A stretch of 64,000 bases of DNA, from the NCBI GenBank assembly GCA_947501805.1, contig CANMXJ010000003.1, positions 62,001 to 126,000 of the forward strand, given 5' to 3'. Below the pieces are notes generated by a model. It did no database searches. It saw only the letters and a program-made list of their open reading frames with translations, and was not told the DNA's origin. Source of the DNA: an uncultured Sulfitobacter sp. (GTDB lineage Bacteria; Pseudomonadota; Alphaproteobacteria; Rhodobacterales; Rhodobacteraceae). Positions 19,763 to 28,970 of this stretch are shown here, piece by piece. How positions within the stretch are numbered: the stretch's first letter is position 1; each line of letters starts with the position of its first letter. The translations under genes were made by a program, and so were the position numbers.

Positions 19763-22408
19763 GTGAGCGACGCAAAAATCACGCCAATGATGGCGCAGTA
19801 TCTTGAGATCAAGGCGGATCACCCCGATGCCCTGCTGTTTTATCGCATGGGTGATTTCTACGAGATGTTCTTTGACGATGCAGTCGCTGCTGCCGAGGCT
19901 TTGGACATTGCGCTGACAAAGCGTGGAAAGCATGACGGCATAGACATACCAATGTGCGGGGTGCCGGTTCACGCCGCCGAAGGGTATTTCCTGACCCTCA
20001 TCCGCAAAGGTTTCCGCGTTGCTGTTTGCGAACAGATGGAAAGTCCGGCGGAGGCGAAAAAGCGTGGGTACAAGGCAATCGTCAAACGCGAAGTGGTACG
20101 GCTGGTCACGCCTGGCACCTTGACCGAAGAATCTTTGCTTGAAGCGCGACGGCACAATTATCTGGCGGCCTTTGCACAGGTAAGGGATGCCTGCGCCTTG
20201 GCGTGGGTCGACATCTCGACAGGTGCTTTTCATATTATGCCAGTGGCGCAGGTCAAACTTGGGCCGGAACTCGCGCGGTTGAACCCGTCGGAACTGATCG
20301 TATCCGAAACAAAAGAGGCGGATTTACGCGATTTAGTCTCGGATTTTGGCACAGCGCTTACCGGTCTGGCGCGCTCTGCCTTTGATAGTACAAGTGCGGA
20401 GAAACGCATCTGCGATCTGTTCAATATCGCGACACTTGATGCTTTTGGCACCTTCGGACGGGCAGAGATTTCAGCCATGGGCGCGCTGATCGAATACCTT
20501 GAGATTACCCAGAAGGGCAAACTACCCCTGTTGCGCCCGCCACAAAGGGAAAACGAGGCGCGAACAGTCCAGATCGACGCAGCAACACGGCGCAATCTGG
20601 AACTGACACATGCGCTGGGGGGTGGCCGCGCCGGATCACTGCTCGCCCTAATGGACCGGACCTGCACTGCCGTTGGCGCAAGGTTGCTGGAACGGCGCAT
20701 TTCCAGTCCGTCCCGTATGTCTGATGTGATACAGGAGCGACTGGATGCTGTCGGCTTTGCGTTTGAAAACAGCCGGCAGAGACAGCAATTCCGCGAAATA
20801 CTGCGCAAGATCCCCGACCTGGACAGGGCTTTGTCACGGCTGGCCCTGGATAGGGGTGGTCCGCGCGACCTGTCCGCAATACGCAACGGATTGGCAGAGG
20901 CGGAACGATTGGCCGATCAACTGTCTACTGAGAATTTGCCGCAATTATTAGCAAATGCGATGAGTAGCTTAACAGGTCATGGCGCGCTGGTTGCGCTGCT
21001 TGACGAGGCCCTTGTTGCCGAACCCCCGCTTCTGGCGCGTGAGGGTGGGTTTATCGCGCCCGAATATGACGCAGAACTTGATGAAGTCCGCAAATTGCGC
21101 GACGAGGGACGCAGTGTTATTGCTGCGATGCAGGTACAATTTATCTCTGACACGGGGATTTCCACCCTCAAGATCAAACACAACAACGTGCTTGGGTACT
21201 TCATCGAAACAACCGCGACCCATGCAGAAAAAATGCTGTCGCCGCCCTTGTCAGAAACATTCATCCATCGTCAGACAACCGCCAATCAAGTCCGCTTCAC
21301 CACTGTCGAATTGTCGGAATTGGAAACCAAGATTCTGAACGCTGGCAATCATGCGCTTGAGATTGAAAAACGGCTCTATGAAAGGCTAAAAGCCGCTATT
21401 CTGGAACGTGCGGCAGAGATTGGTCACACTACGGCAGGAATCGCGGAAATTGATCTGGCATTCTCATTGGCCGAACTTGCCTCTGCCGAAAACTGGACCC
21501 GCCCCAAAGTTGACGACAGCCGCGCGTTCGACATCCAAGGGGGGCGCCATCCGGTTGTTGAACGGGCGCTGTCGCAACAAAGCGGTGATCCGTTCATTTC
21601 AAACGATTGTGACCTAAGCGCTGATGACGGCGACGCAAACATCTGGTTGCTGACCGGCCCGAACATGGCGGGTAAATCGACCTTTCTGCGGCAGAATGCC
21701 CTCATTGCCTTGATGGCCCAAATGGGCAGCTTTGTGCCTGCAACCTATGCTTATATCGGGATTGTCAGCCAGTTGTTCAGCCGCGTTGGTGCATCCGATG
21801 ATCTGGCACGGGGGCGATCAACCTTTATGGTTGAAATGGTCGAAACGGCCGCGATCCTGAATCAGGCTGATGATCGTGCACTGGTTATTCTGGACGAAAT
21901 CGGGCGCGGCACCGCGACCTATGACGGATTGTCGATTGCATGGGCCACGCTGGAACACTTGCATGACGTCAACAAATCACGCGCCCTGTTCGCCACACAT
22001 TACCATGAGATGACAGCCCTGTCTGCCAAACTGGACGGCGTTGAAAATGCAACGGTGGCGGTCAAGGAATGGGAAGGCGAGGTGATCTTTCTCCATGAGG
22101 TTCGCAAAGGGGCCGCTGATCGGTCTTATGGGGTTCAGGTTGCAAAACTGGCCGGATTACCGGACAGCGTAATTAGCCGGGCACGTGTCGTTCTTGAAGC
22201 TTTGGAAAAGGGTGAACGCGAAGGTGGTGCAAAGCAGAAAACACTTATTGACGATTTACCGTTGTTTTCAGCAGTTATGCCTGCACCCCCGCCCGCACCA
22301 AAGCAGTCTGCAGTCGAAGATCAGCTCTCTACCATTATTCCGGATGAGTTGACTCCGCGAGAGGCGCTGGACCTGCTCTACAAACTAAAAGAAGCAGCCA
22401 AGACCTGA
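19763..22408 (+). CDS. mutS: DNA mismatch repair protein MutS
   Basis: About 881 residues. The N-terminal mismatch-reading motif FYRMGDFYEMFF (the F-x-E of MutS) is near residue 30. The ATPase has Walker A GPNMAGKST (near 632), Walker B LVILDEIGRGT and the dimer-contact THYHEMT. A short C-terminal helical tail follows. The start is GTG 19763, preceded by GGGGGAAC; an ATG nine codons later is the alternative. Complete and canonical. mutL is not in the window. Confidence 0.96.
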   Translation: MSDAKITPMMAQYLEIKADHPDALLFYRMGDFYEMFFDDAVAAAEALDIALTKRGKHDGIDIPMCGVPVHAAEGYFLTLIRKGFRVAVCEQMESPAEAKKRGYKAIVKREVVRLVTPGTLTEESLLEARRHNYLAAFAQVRDACALAWVDISTGAFHIMPVAQVKLGPELARLNPSELIVSETKEADLRDLVSDFGTALTGLARSAFDSTSAEKRICDLFNIATLDAFGTFGRAEISAMGALIEYLEITQKGKLPLLRPPQRENEARTVQIDAATRRNLELTHALGGGRAGSLLALMDRTCTAVGARLLERRISSPSRMSDVIQERLDAVGFAFENSRQRQQFREILRKIPDLDRALSRLALDRGGPRDLSAIRNGLAEAERLADQLSTENLPQLLANAMSSLTGHGALVALLDEALVAEPPLLAREGGFIAPEYDAELDEVRKLRDEGRSVIAAMQVQFISDTGISTLKIKHNNVLGYFIETTATHAEKMLSPPLSETFIHRQTTANQVRFTTVELSELETKILNAGNHALEIEKRLYERLKAAILERAAEIGHTTAGIAEIDLAFSLAELASAENWTRPKVDDSRAFDIQGGRHPVVERALSQQSGDPFISNDCDLSADDGDANIWLLTGPNMAGKSTFLRQNALIALMAQMGSFVPATYAYIGIVSQLFSRVGASDDLARGRSTFMVEMVETAAILNQADDRALVILDEIGRGTATYDGLSIAWATLEHLHDVNKSRALFATHYHEMTALSAKLDGVENATVAVKEWEGEVIFLHEVRKGAADRSYGVQVAKLAGLPDSVISRARVVLEALEKGEREGGAKQKTLIDDLPLFSAVMPAPPPAPKQSAVEDQLSTIIPDELTPREALDLLYKLKEAAKT

Positions 22409-22440
22409 CCGCTTCTTTTCGAATTTCAACATCGATGTTT

Positions 22441-23004
22441 TTAGACGGCAGGTTGCGAAGAAACCCCGACCTGCGCAGGACGCAGCAGTCGGTCGTGCAA
22501 CATGAATCCCTCTGATGCGACCTGAATAATATCACCGGCTTTGGTACCGGGCACTGGTGCCTCGAACATTGCCTGATGCACTTTTGGATCAAACTTGTCA
22601 CCAACTTCCGGTGCCACGATTTCCATTCCGTGCTTTTTGAAAACACTCAGCAATTCGCGCATTGTCAGGTCAACACCTTCCAACAACGGACCGGAAACAG
22701 CGCGTTGCTCTTCGGTGGCAGATTCCAATGCACGCTTCATATTGTCATAGACCGACAACATATCCCGGGCCAATTTTGAGCCACCATAATTCTCTGCTTC
22801 GCGACGATCCTTTTCCGACCGCTTGCGGGCGTTTTCCGCATCTGCCAGCGCACGGGTAAAACGGTCCTTGTATTGATCACGTTCCACGCGAAGCTGTTCA
22901 AGCTCCAACTCCGCATCATCAATTTCGGCCTCTTCAGCAGCAAACTCTTCTGCCATCGCCTCTTCGATATCGTCGAGGAATTCATGTTCTCTTGGCTCTG
23001 CCAT
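22441..23004 (-). CDS. grpE: GrpE nucleotide-exchange factor
   Basis: A 187-residue GrpE, which releases ADP from DnaK. An acidic N-terminus leads into a long coiled coil (about 25-75), then the conserved YDNMKRALES and a C-terminal beta domain ending in GFMLHDRLLRPAQVGVS. ATG 23004 has GAGGTGAAG upstream. It is 10 nt downstream of hrcA on the same strand, the common hrcA-grpE heat-shock pair. Confidence 0.95.
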   Translation of the reverse strand: MAEPREHEFLDDIEEAMAEEFAAEEAEIDDAELELEQLRVERDQYKDRFTRALADAENARKRSEKDRREAENYGGSKLARDMLSVYDNMKRALESATEEQRAVSGPLLEGVDLTMRELLSVFKKHGMEIVAPEVGDKFDPKVHQAMFEAPVPGTKAGDIIQVASEGFMLHDRLLRPAQVGVSSQPAV

Positions 23005-23014
23005 ATCTTCACCT

Positions 23015-24091
23015 CTAGCTGCGGTCGGAAACAAGCTTACCAACCAGCTGTGCTGTATAATTCACGATCGGAACGATGCGCCCGTAATTCAGACGCGTGG
23101 GCCCGATGACCCCGACCGCACCGATCACCTTACGGTCAGCGTTCATATAAGGAGAAACCACCAAAGAGGAACCCGAAAGTGAGAAAAGTTTGTTCTCAGA
23201 GCCAATAAAAATGCGCACACCGTCTCCCCCTTCGGCCAGTTCAAGGAATTCGGCGATATCGCGCTTGCGTTCAAGATCATCAAACAGGGTTTTTATCCGC
23301 GCCAAATCTTCTTCTTCGCCCTCATTTGCAATGAGATTCGAACGTCCGCGCACAATAAGACGTTCGGAATTCTCATCATCGCCGGTCCAGAGCGCGAGGC
23401 CGCTTTCGACCATTTGTTGCGCCAATGTATCAATCTCTTGCCGACGCGCTGCAATCTCCTGCGAAATTGACCGCTGAACTTCGCTGATCGTCTTCCCCTC
23501 GACGATAGCGTTCAGGAAATTCGCAGCTTCACGCATGGAACTGGGTGTCTGTCCAACCGGAGGTGTGAACAGCCGGTTCTCAACATGACCGTCCGAGAAG
23601 ACGAGAACCACCAATGCCCTTTCAGGTGACAGGGATACAAATTCAATGTGCTTTATCGGCGCTTCGTGTTTGGGGGTCAAAACCAGGGAAGCCCCCTGAG
23701 TTACACCTGACAACGCCGCCCCGACACGGTCAAGCAAACCTCCAACATCACCGGCATTGTCACCCATGGTGGCATCAATCTTTTCGCGGTCAATCTCTGT
23801 AGGATCGCCAAGTTCAATCATGCCGTCCACAAACATGCGCAGCCCAAGCTGGGTCGGTATCCGACCTGCACTGACATGCGGTGATCCAAGCACCCCCATA
23901 TATTCGAGGTCTTGCATCACATTGCGAATGGTTGCGGCACTGACCTTTTCGCTGAACTCCCGTGTTAGGGTGCGAGATCCAACAGGGTCACCCGTCGCAA
24001 GATAACCATCAACCACGCGACGAAACACTTCGCGCGAGCGATCATTCATTTCGCGCAGCATGTCGGTTGTTTCAGATTTCGGTTTATTCAT
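23015..24091 (-). CDS. hrcA: Heat-inducible transcription repressor HrcA
   Basis: A 358-residue HrcA, the repressor that binds CIRCE elements of groESL and similar operons. The N-terminal winged helix contains VGSRTLTREF and VSAATIRNVMQDLEYMGVL; the conserved SAGRIPTQLGLR follows. No CIRCE element (TTAGCACTC-N9-GAGTGCTAA) is visible in the 100 nt upstream, so this operon is probably not self-regulated by that site. Divergent from rph. Confidence 0.95.
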   Translation of the reverse strand: MNKPKSETTDMLREMNDRSREVFRRVVDGYLATGDPVGSRTLTREFSEKVSAATIRNVMQDLEYMGVLGSPHVSAGRIPTQLGLRMFVDGMIELGDPTEIDREKIDATMGDNAGDVGGLLDRVGAALSGVTQGASLVLTPKHEAPIKHIEFVSLSPERALVVLVFSDGHVENRLFTPPVGQTPSSMREAANFLNAIVEGKTISEVQRSISQEIAARRQEIDTLAQQMVESGLALWTGDDENSERLIVRGRSNLIANEGEEEDLARIKTLFDDLERKRDIAEFLELAEGGDGVRIFIGSENKLFSLSGSSLVVSPYMNADRKVIGAVGVIGPTRLNYGRIVPIVNYTAQLVGKLVSDRS

Positions 24092-24158
24092 GATCAGTCC
24101 AGTAGAAGAGTACGAGACGGAAACGTCAATCGGGGTTGCATCGCGCTATCCGGCAGAG

Positions 24159-24167
24159 TTATCCACA
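24159..24167 (+). promoter_or_regulatory. Perfect DnaA box between hrcA and rph
   Basis: TTATCCACA, an exact match to the DnaA 9-mer, lies 24 nt before the rph start codon and 68 nt before the hrcA start, about 10 kb from the proposed origin. It could be a DnaA-responsive promoter element or a titration site, or a chance match. Confidence 0.5.
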
Positions 24168-24190
24168 GTTAACATTAAAAAGGATATATC

Positions 24191-24904
24191 ATGCGCCCCT
24201 CCGGCCGGAAACTCGATGAAATGCGCCCAGTCTCTGTTGAAGTTGGCTTTACCAAACATGCCGAAGGGTCCGCGTTGATCAAGGTCGGTGATACACATGT
24301 GCTTTGCACCGCCACAATTGAAGACCGCGTGCCGCCATTCATAAAGGGTTCCGGCCTTGGTTGGGTCACAGCCGAATACGGCATGTTGCCCCGTGCCACC
24401 AACACCCGCATGCGCCGTGAAGCAACGTCGGGCAAGCAAGGCGGACGTACCGTTGAAATCCAGCGCTTGATTGGCCGGTCCTTGCGCGCCGGTGTGGATC
24501 GCGTTGCACTGGGCGAGCGTCAAATTACCGTTGATTGTGACGTCTTGCAAGCGGATGGCGGAACGCGTTGTGCTGCTATTACAGGTGGTTGGATTGCATT
24601 GCGTCTGGCTGTTAACAAACTGATGAAAGCAGGGGATGTCATCTCTAACCCGCTGCTGGATCCCGTTGCTGCAGTAAGCTGCGGCATCTATGCGGGGCAG
24701 CCCGTGCTAGACCTCGACTATCCCGAAGATTCAGAGGCTGGCGTTGACGGCAACTTTATCATGACAGAATCCGGCCAATTGATCGAAGTGCAAATGAGCG
24801 CCGAAGGATCAACTTACAGTCGCGACCAGATGAACCAACTGATGGACCTCGCAGAGCAAGGCGTTTCTGAACTGGTCGCGGTCCAGAAAGCCGCGGTCGC
24901 ATGA
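24191..24904 (+). CDS. rph: Ribonuclease PH
   Basis: A 237-residue phosphorolytic 3'-5' exoribonuclease that trims tRNA 3' ends. Conserved features are [14 protein letters not shown] at the start, [25 protein letters not shown] and ITGGWIAL. It looks intact, including the C-terminal helix. It shares ATGA with rdgB, so the two are translationally coupled. Divergent from hrcA. Confidence 0.96.
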   Translation: MRPSGRKLDEMRPVSVEVGFTKHAEGSALIKVGDTHVLCTATIEDRVPPFIKGSGLGWVTAEYGMLPRATNTRMRREATSGKQGGRTVEIQRLIGRSLRAGVDRVALGERQITVDCDVLQADGGTRCAAITGGWIALRLAVNKLMKAGDVISNPLLDPVAAVSCGIYAGQPVLDLDYPEDSEAGVDGNFIMTESGQLIEVQMSAEGSTYSRDQMNQLMDLAEQGVSELVAVQKAAVA

Positions 24905-25512
24905 CCCGAAAGTTCACGGAAGATCGCATCCTGATTGCCACACATAACGCTGGCAAACTGGAAGAAATGGCGCAGCTTTTTGCGCCACGCGGTATTGCCG
25001 TGGTGGGTGCCGCAGAAATGGACCTAAGCGAACCTGACGAGACAGAAACAACATTTGTCGGGAACGCGCGGATCAAAGCGCACGCGGCGGTCAAGGCTAC
25101 CGGATTGCCCGCGCTGTCCGATGATTCCGGTATCGAAGTGGAAGCTCTGGATAACGCTCCCGGAGTTTACACAGCTGATTGGGCCGAAACACCAAACGGC
25201 CGCGATTTTCTTATGGCGATGACCAAGACACACAATCTACTTGAGGCAAAGAAAGCACCACATCCTCGCCGCGCGCGTTTTTGCGCAACGCTGGTGCTTG
25301 CTTGGCCTGACGGACATGACGAAGTCTTTGTCGGCACCGTGAACGGCACCTTGGTCTGGCCCATTCGTGGTGCACTGGGCCACGGCTACGATCCCATGTT
25401 CCAGCCCGATGGGCACGAAATTACGTTTGCAGAAATGGATGCAGACAGTAAAAACGCGATCAGCCATAGGGCAGATGCCTTTGCCAAGCTGATGAAGGGC
25501 TGTTTTGACTGA
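24901..25512 (+). CDS. rdgB: Non-canonical purine NTP pyrophosphatase (RdgB/HAM1)
   Basis: A 203-residue house-cleaning enzyme hydrolysing dITP, XTP and ITP to monophosphates. Seen are the N-terminal [10 protein letters not shown] motif, [15 protein letters not shown] and, near the C-terminus, [12 protein letters not shown] and SHRADAF. Overlaps rph by 4 nt and hemW by 8 nt, giving a three-gene operon. Confidence 0.95.
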   Translation: MTRKFTEDRILIATHNAGKLEEMAQLFAPRGIAVVGAAEMDLSEPDETETTFVGNARIKAHAAVKATGLPALSDDSGIEVEALDNAPGVYTADWAETPNGRDFLMAMTKTHNLLEAKKAPHPRRARFCATLVLAWPDGHDEVFVGTVNGTLVWPIRGALGHGYDPMFQPDGHEITFAEMDADSKNAISHRADAFAKLMKGCFD

Positions 25513-26662
25513 GGATTGGCAACAGGGCGGTTTCGGCCTGTACATCCATTGGCCGTTTTGCGAGGCGAAATGTCCCTATTGCGACTTTAACAGCCACGTC
25601 AGCCGCAGCATAGATCAGGCTGCATGGTGCTCCGCCTATCTTTCAGAATTAGAGCGAGTTGCGGCCGAAACGAAAGGGCGCGTACTGAACGCCGTTTTCT
25701 TTGGCGGGGGCACACCAAGCCTGATGAATCCGGACACAATCGCGCAGATCATCTTGGCAATCAAATCACATTGGCCTACCGCCAATGATTTGGAAATCAC
25801 ACTCGAAGCCAATCCAAGTTCTGTCGAAGCCGGACGTTTCGCCGCGTTTCGCCAAGCGGGCGTCAATCGCGTCTCCATGGGGATTCAGGCGTTGAACGAT
25901 ACGGACCTGAAAAGGTTGGGTCGTATTCATACTGCACAGGAAGCATTTGATGCTTTTGACATCGCGAGAAAGCACTTTGATCGGGTCAGTTTCGATCTGA
26001 TCTACGGGCGGCAAGAGCAAACACTTAATGATTGGAAGTCGGAGCTAAGTCAGGCTCTAACATTGGCGATTGACCACATCTCTCTCTACCAACTGACCAT
26101 TGAGAACGGCACTGCATTTGGAGACCGCTACGCACGGGGCAAATTGCTTGGATTGCCCAATGAAGACCTTGGCGCTGACATGTATCAAGTGACCCAAGAA
26201 GTCACGCATGCACATAATATGCCGTCTTATGAAGTTTCCAATCACGCACGGGACGGTGCACAATCACGGCACAACCTTATCTACTGGCGCTATGGCGATT
26301 ACATTGGCATCGGACCAGGCGCGCATGGGCGATTAACCTTAGGTGGAGTTAGGTTTGCCACTGAATGCTACAGCAATCCGGCTCGTTGGCTTGATGGTGC
26401 CACAAGAGGACAAGTCGAAAAACAACGCCAAACTCTTTCAAAACAAGAACAGGCAACCGAATTTCTACTTATGGGTTTACGCCTGAAAGAAGGCCTTTCA
26501 CTTGACCGCTACGCATCCTTAAGCGGCAAAACCATACCAGAAGAAACTCTGTCACATCTCGAAGGTATCGGCATGATCAAAGTATCAAGTGGTCGGATAA
26601 TCGTTTCAGAACAAGGCTTTATGGTATTGAACGCAGTAATCGAAGCCCTTATTCCCGATTAG
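25505..26662 (+). CDS. hemW: Radical SAM heme chaperone HemW
   Basis: A 385-residue HemN-like radical SAM protein. The cluster motif is C19-x3-C23-x2-C26 (CEAKCPYC) followed by DF rather than the extra cysteine of true coproporphyrinogen dehydrogenase HemN. This places it in the HemW heme-chaperone group. The glycine-rich GGGTPSL and the family's IGPGAHGR motif are present. The start is a TTG at 25505 with AAGGG 7 nt upstream; an in-frame stop upstream excludes earlier starts. The stop overlaps parB's stop by 4 nt. Confidence 0.92.
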   Translation: MTEDWQQGGFGLYIHWPFCEAKCPYCDFNSHVSRSIDQAAWCSAYLSELERVAAETKGRVLNAVFFGGGTPSLMNPDTIAQIILAIKSHWPTANDLEITLEANPSSVEAGRFAAFRQAGVNRVSMGIQALNDTDLKRLGRIHTAQEAFDAFDIARKHFDRVSFDLIYGRQEQTLNDWKSELSQALTLAIDHISLYQLTIENGTAFGDRYARGKLLGLPNEDLGADMYQVTQEVTHAHNMPSYEVSNHARDGAQSRHNLIYWRYGDYIGIGPGAHGRLTLGGVRFATECYSNPARWLDGATRGQVEKQRQTLSKQEQATEFLLMGLRLKEGLSLDRYASLSGKTIPEETLSHLEGIGMIKVSSGRIIVSEQGFMVLNAVIEALIPD

Positions 26663-27558
26663 CTGCCACTTAGCATTCTGCAGAGCGCATCAAGATCATC
26701 CAGCGACTTGTAATTGACTGTTAGCTTACCGCTTTCCTGCCCCGGTTTATGATCCAGCACAACTTTCATCCCAAGTGTTGCGGACAGATCGCCTTCCAAT
26801 GCTTTGGTATCCGCGTCCTTTTCAGCGACGTCGACCCGTCTGGTTTTTGCGCCTGCTTCGCTCGACTTACTGTTCGCTTCCGATTTTACCAACGCTTCTG
26901 TTGCCCGCACAGACAAACCGCCCTTAATGATCTGTTGCGCTAGCTTCATCGGATCTTCAGCGGGTATCAACGCACGCGCATGTCCCGCACTAAGATCACC
27001 AACCCGTACCATCTCGACAACAGATTCAGGAAGGTTCAGCAGGCGCATCAGGTTCGCAATGTGGCTTCGACTTTTCCCCAACGCCTCCGCAAGCTTTTCC
27101 TGAGTATGCCCGAACTTCTCCATTAGTTGACGATACCCTGCCGCCTCTTCAATCGCGTTCAGATCAGCACGCTGAATGTTCTCTATAATCGCGACTTCAA
27201 GGACTTCAACATCGGTAAACTGACGTACGATCACCGGCAGTTCATGCAATTGTGCAATCTGTGCCGCACGCCAGCGGCGTTCACCTGCAACAATCTCAAA
27301 CTTCTGCTCGCCGACACTTCGAACAATAAGCGGTTGAATGATGCCTTTTTCCTTGATGGAAGCAGCAAGGTCCGCCAATTCATCCTTTTCAAACCGTTTC
27401 CGCGGCTGATCAGGGTTGGGTGAGATTTGCTCAATCGGAATCAACAACTCTGCAGCACCAACGCCCTTGGTCGCCACAGCTTCGGTCTCGGCCACATCTG
27501 CCATCAATGCAGAAAGCCCGCGCCCAAGTCCTCTTTTTCGGTCTGGTCTATCAGCCAT
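26659..27558 (-). CDS. parB: Chromosome partitioning protein ParB
   Basis: A 299-residue ParB, the CTP-dependent clamp that loads at parS and organises the origin region. The N-terminal GLGRGLSALM (ParA-stimulating), the CTP-binding GERRWRA (92-98), ENIQR (126-130) and a helix-turn-helix (about 151-172) are visible; the C-terminal dimer domain is last. It starts 1 nt after the parA stop. Two perfect parS sites lie 1.4 and 3.3 kb upstream in the same gene cluster. Confidence 0.96.
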   Translation of the reverse strand: MADRPDRKRGLGRGLSALMADVAETEAVATKGVGAAELLIPIEQISPNPDQPRKRFEKDELADLAASIKEKGIIQPLIVRSVGEQKFEIVAGERRWRAAQIAQLHELPVIVRQFTDVEVLEVAIIENIQRADLNAIEEAAGYRQLMEKFGHTQEKLAEALGKSRSHIANLMRLLNLPESVVEMVRVGDLSAGHARALIPAEDPMKLAQQIIKGGLSVRATEALVKSEANSKSSEAGAKTRRVDVAEKDADTKALEGDLSATLGMKVVLDHKPGQESGKLTVNYKSLDDLDALCRMLSGS

Positions 27559-27559
27559 T

Positions 27560-28369
27560 CTACTGTCCTCGATCGTTGTTGTTCTGAATTATCTCAGCGG
27601 CCAAAGCGCGATAGGCCACCGCCCCTTTAGATTGACTGTCATATGACAACACTGGCATTGCGAAACTTGGTGCCTCGCTCACCCTGACATTACGCGGGAT
27701 CATCGTCTTGAAGACAAGCTCACCAAGATTGCTGCGCGCATCATTTTCAACCTGCTGGGACAAGTTATTGCGTTTATCATACATGGTGAGCACTACACCT
27801 TCGATACGCAAATCTTTGTTCCCCGTCTGACGTACCTCTCGAATGGTCATCATCAGTTGACTCAATCCCTCGAGAGCAAAGAATTCGCTCTGCAATGGCA
27901 CCAAGATAGAATGTGCCGCAATCATCGCGTTCACAGTCAGAAGATTCAGCGAAGGCGGGCAGTCAATCAAGATGAAATCAAATTCAAACGTATCCATCTG
28001 AATTTGTCGCAATGCGTCATGTAATAGAAAACTGCGTTTTTCTGTTGCCATCAGTTCGATATCAGCGGAGCTAAGATCAACAGTTGCCGGAACAATGTAA
28101 AGACCCGGGAATTCAGTTTCCTGAAGCACATCGTTCAAATCCAGGTCTTCCAGCAACAACTCGTAAGTTGTGAACTCTCTATTATCCAATTCGACACCAA
28201 GCCCCGTCGAAGCGTTTCCCTGGGGATCAAGATCAACCAAAAGAACCCTTTTGCCACTCTCAACCAATGCAGCAGCAAGATTGATGGCCGTAGTTGTTTT
28301 ACCTACACCACCCTTCTGGTTAGCAACAGCAATGATCTTCGGTCCTATAGGGCGCGACAAGTCAGACAC
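27560..28369 (-). CDS. parA: Chromosome partitioning ATPase ParA
   Basis: A 269-residue ParA with the deviant Walker A KGGVGKTT (19-26), the switch regions DLDPQGNAST and LIDCPPSL. It binds DNA non-specifically as an ATP dimer and moves ParB-parS complexes. Start GTG 28369 lies 8 nt inside the end of rsmG, indicating coupling. The protein is chromosomal rather than plasmid type: it lacks an N-terminal helix-turn-helix. Confidence 0.96.
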   Translation of the reverse strand: MSDLSRPIGPKIIAVANQKGGVGKTTTAINLAAALVESGKRVLLVDLDPQGNASTGLGVELDNREFTTYELLLEDLDLNDVLQETEFPGLYIVPATVDLSSADIELMATEKRSFLLHDALRQIQMDTFEFDFILIDCPPSLNLLTVNAMIAAHSILVPLQSEFFALEGLSQLMMTIREVRQTGNKDLRIEGVVLTMYDKRNNLSQQVENDARSNLGELVFKTMIPRNVRVSEAPSFAMPVLSYDSQSKGAVAYRALAAEIIQNNNDRGQ

Positions 28370-28970
28370 GGGCGATATCCTTGATCTTCAAAACTGCAGC
28401 TTCGCTGTTGGAAACACTACTAATCGCATCGCAATTATAAGACCATATCTCACGTGCCTCTCGCGCTTCTTTTTTCCATTGCGCACCCTTTGGAAACAAA
28501 GCAATCCCATCTTTGCTTAGGTGCCGCTCTGCCAAGCCGATCAATTTGGTAAGATCTGCCAGTGCGCGGGCCGAAATGATGTCAGCAGATAGAGGAGCTA
28601 ATTCCTCAATCCGGCTTGTGATTACCGTTCCCTGCAATTCCAGCTCTCGCAACGCTGTGCGGAGAAACACAGCTTTTCTTTGGTCACTTTCCACAAGAAC
28701 CATTTCATGATTTGCCTTGATACCTTGGGACAATATCGAAACAACGATAGCAGGAAAGCCACCCCCGCTACCCAAATCAACCCACTTGCCAGATTTCGGT
28801 GCCAGATCGAACAACTGCGCTGAGTCCAGAATGTGGCGGTCCCAAATCTCTGAAACACTCTGCTTTGAGATCAGATTTATCTTACTTGTCCATTTTTCCA
28901 CAAGTGCGGCAAATGCTTCGAGCTTTTCCATTGTTTCACGTGAAACATTTGGTAGCAGTTCTGCGGTCAT
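28362..28970 (-). CDS. rsmG: 16S rRNA (guanine-527-N7)-methyltransferase RsmG
   Basis: A 202-residue SAM-dependent methyltransferase (formerly GidB) acting on G527 of 16S rRNA. The SAM motif [23 protein letters not shown] and the later SARALADL are typical. Its ATG shares ATGA with the mnmG stop. Codons 8-13 (NVSRET) are written by a parS site, so this part of the protein is constrained by DNA as well as protein function. Confidence 0.95.
   Translation of the reverse strand: MTAELLPNVSRETMEKLEAFAALVEKWTSKINLISKQSVSEIWDRHILDSAQLFDLAPKSGKWVDLGSGGGFPAIVVSILSQGIKANHEMVLVESDQRKAVFLRTALRELELQGTVITSRIEELAPLSADIISARALADLTKLIGLAERHLSKDGIALFPKGAQWKKEAREAREIWSYNCDAISSVSNSEAAVLKIKDIARV
28932..28947. other. 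parS: parS centromere site 1, inside rsmG
   Basis: TGTTTCACGTGAAACA, a perfect 16-bp palindrome identical to the broadly conserved ParB-binding parS sequence. It lies in codons 8-13 of rsmG, about 5.2 kb left of the proposed origin. Confidence 0.95.

Noticed and set aside
24092..24190. CIRCE element upstream of hrcA
   Set aside because: No TTAGCACTC-N9-GAGTGCTAA or close variant is visible.
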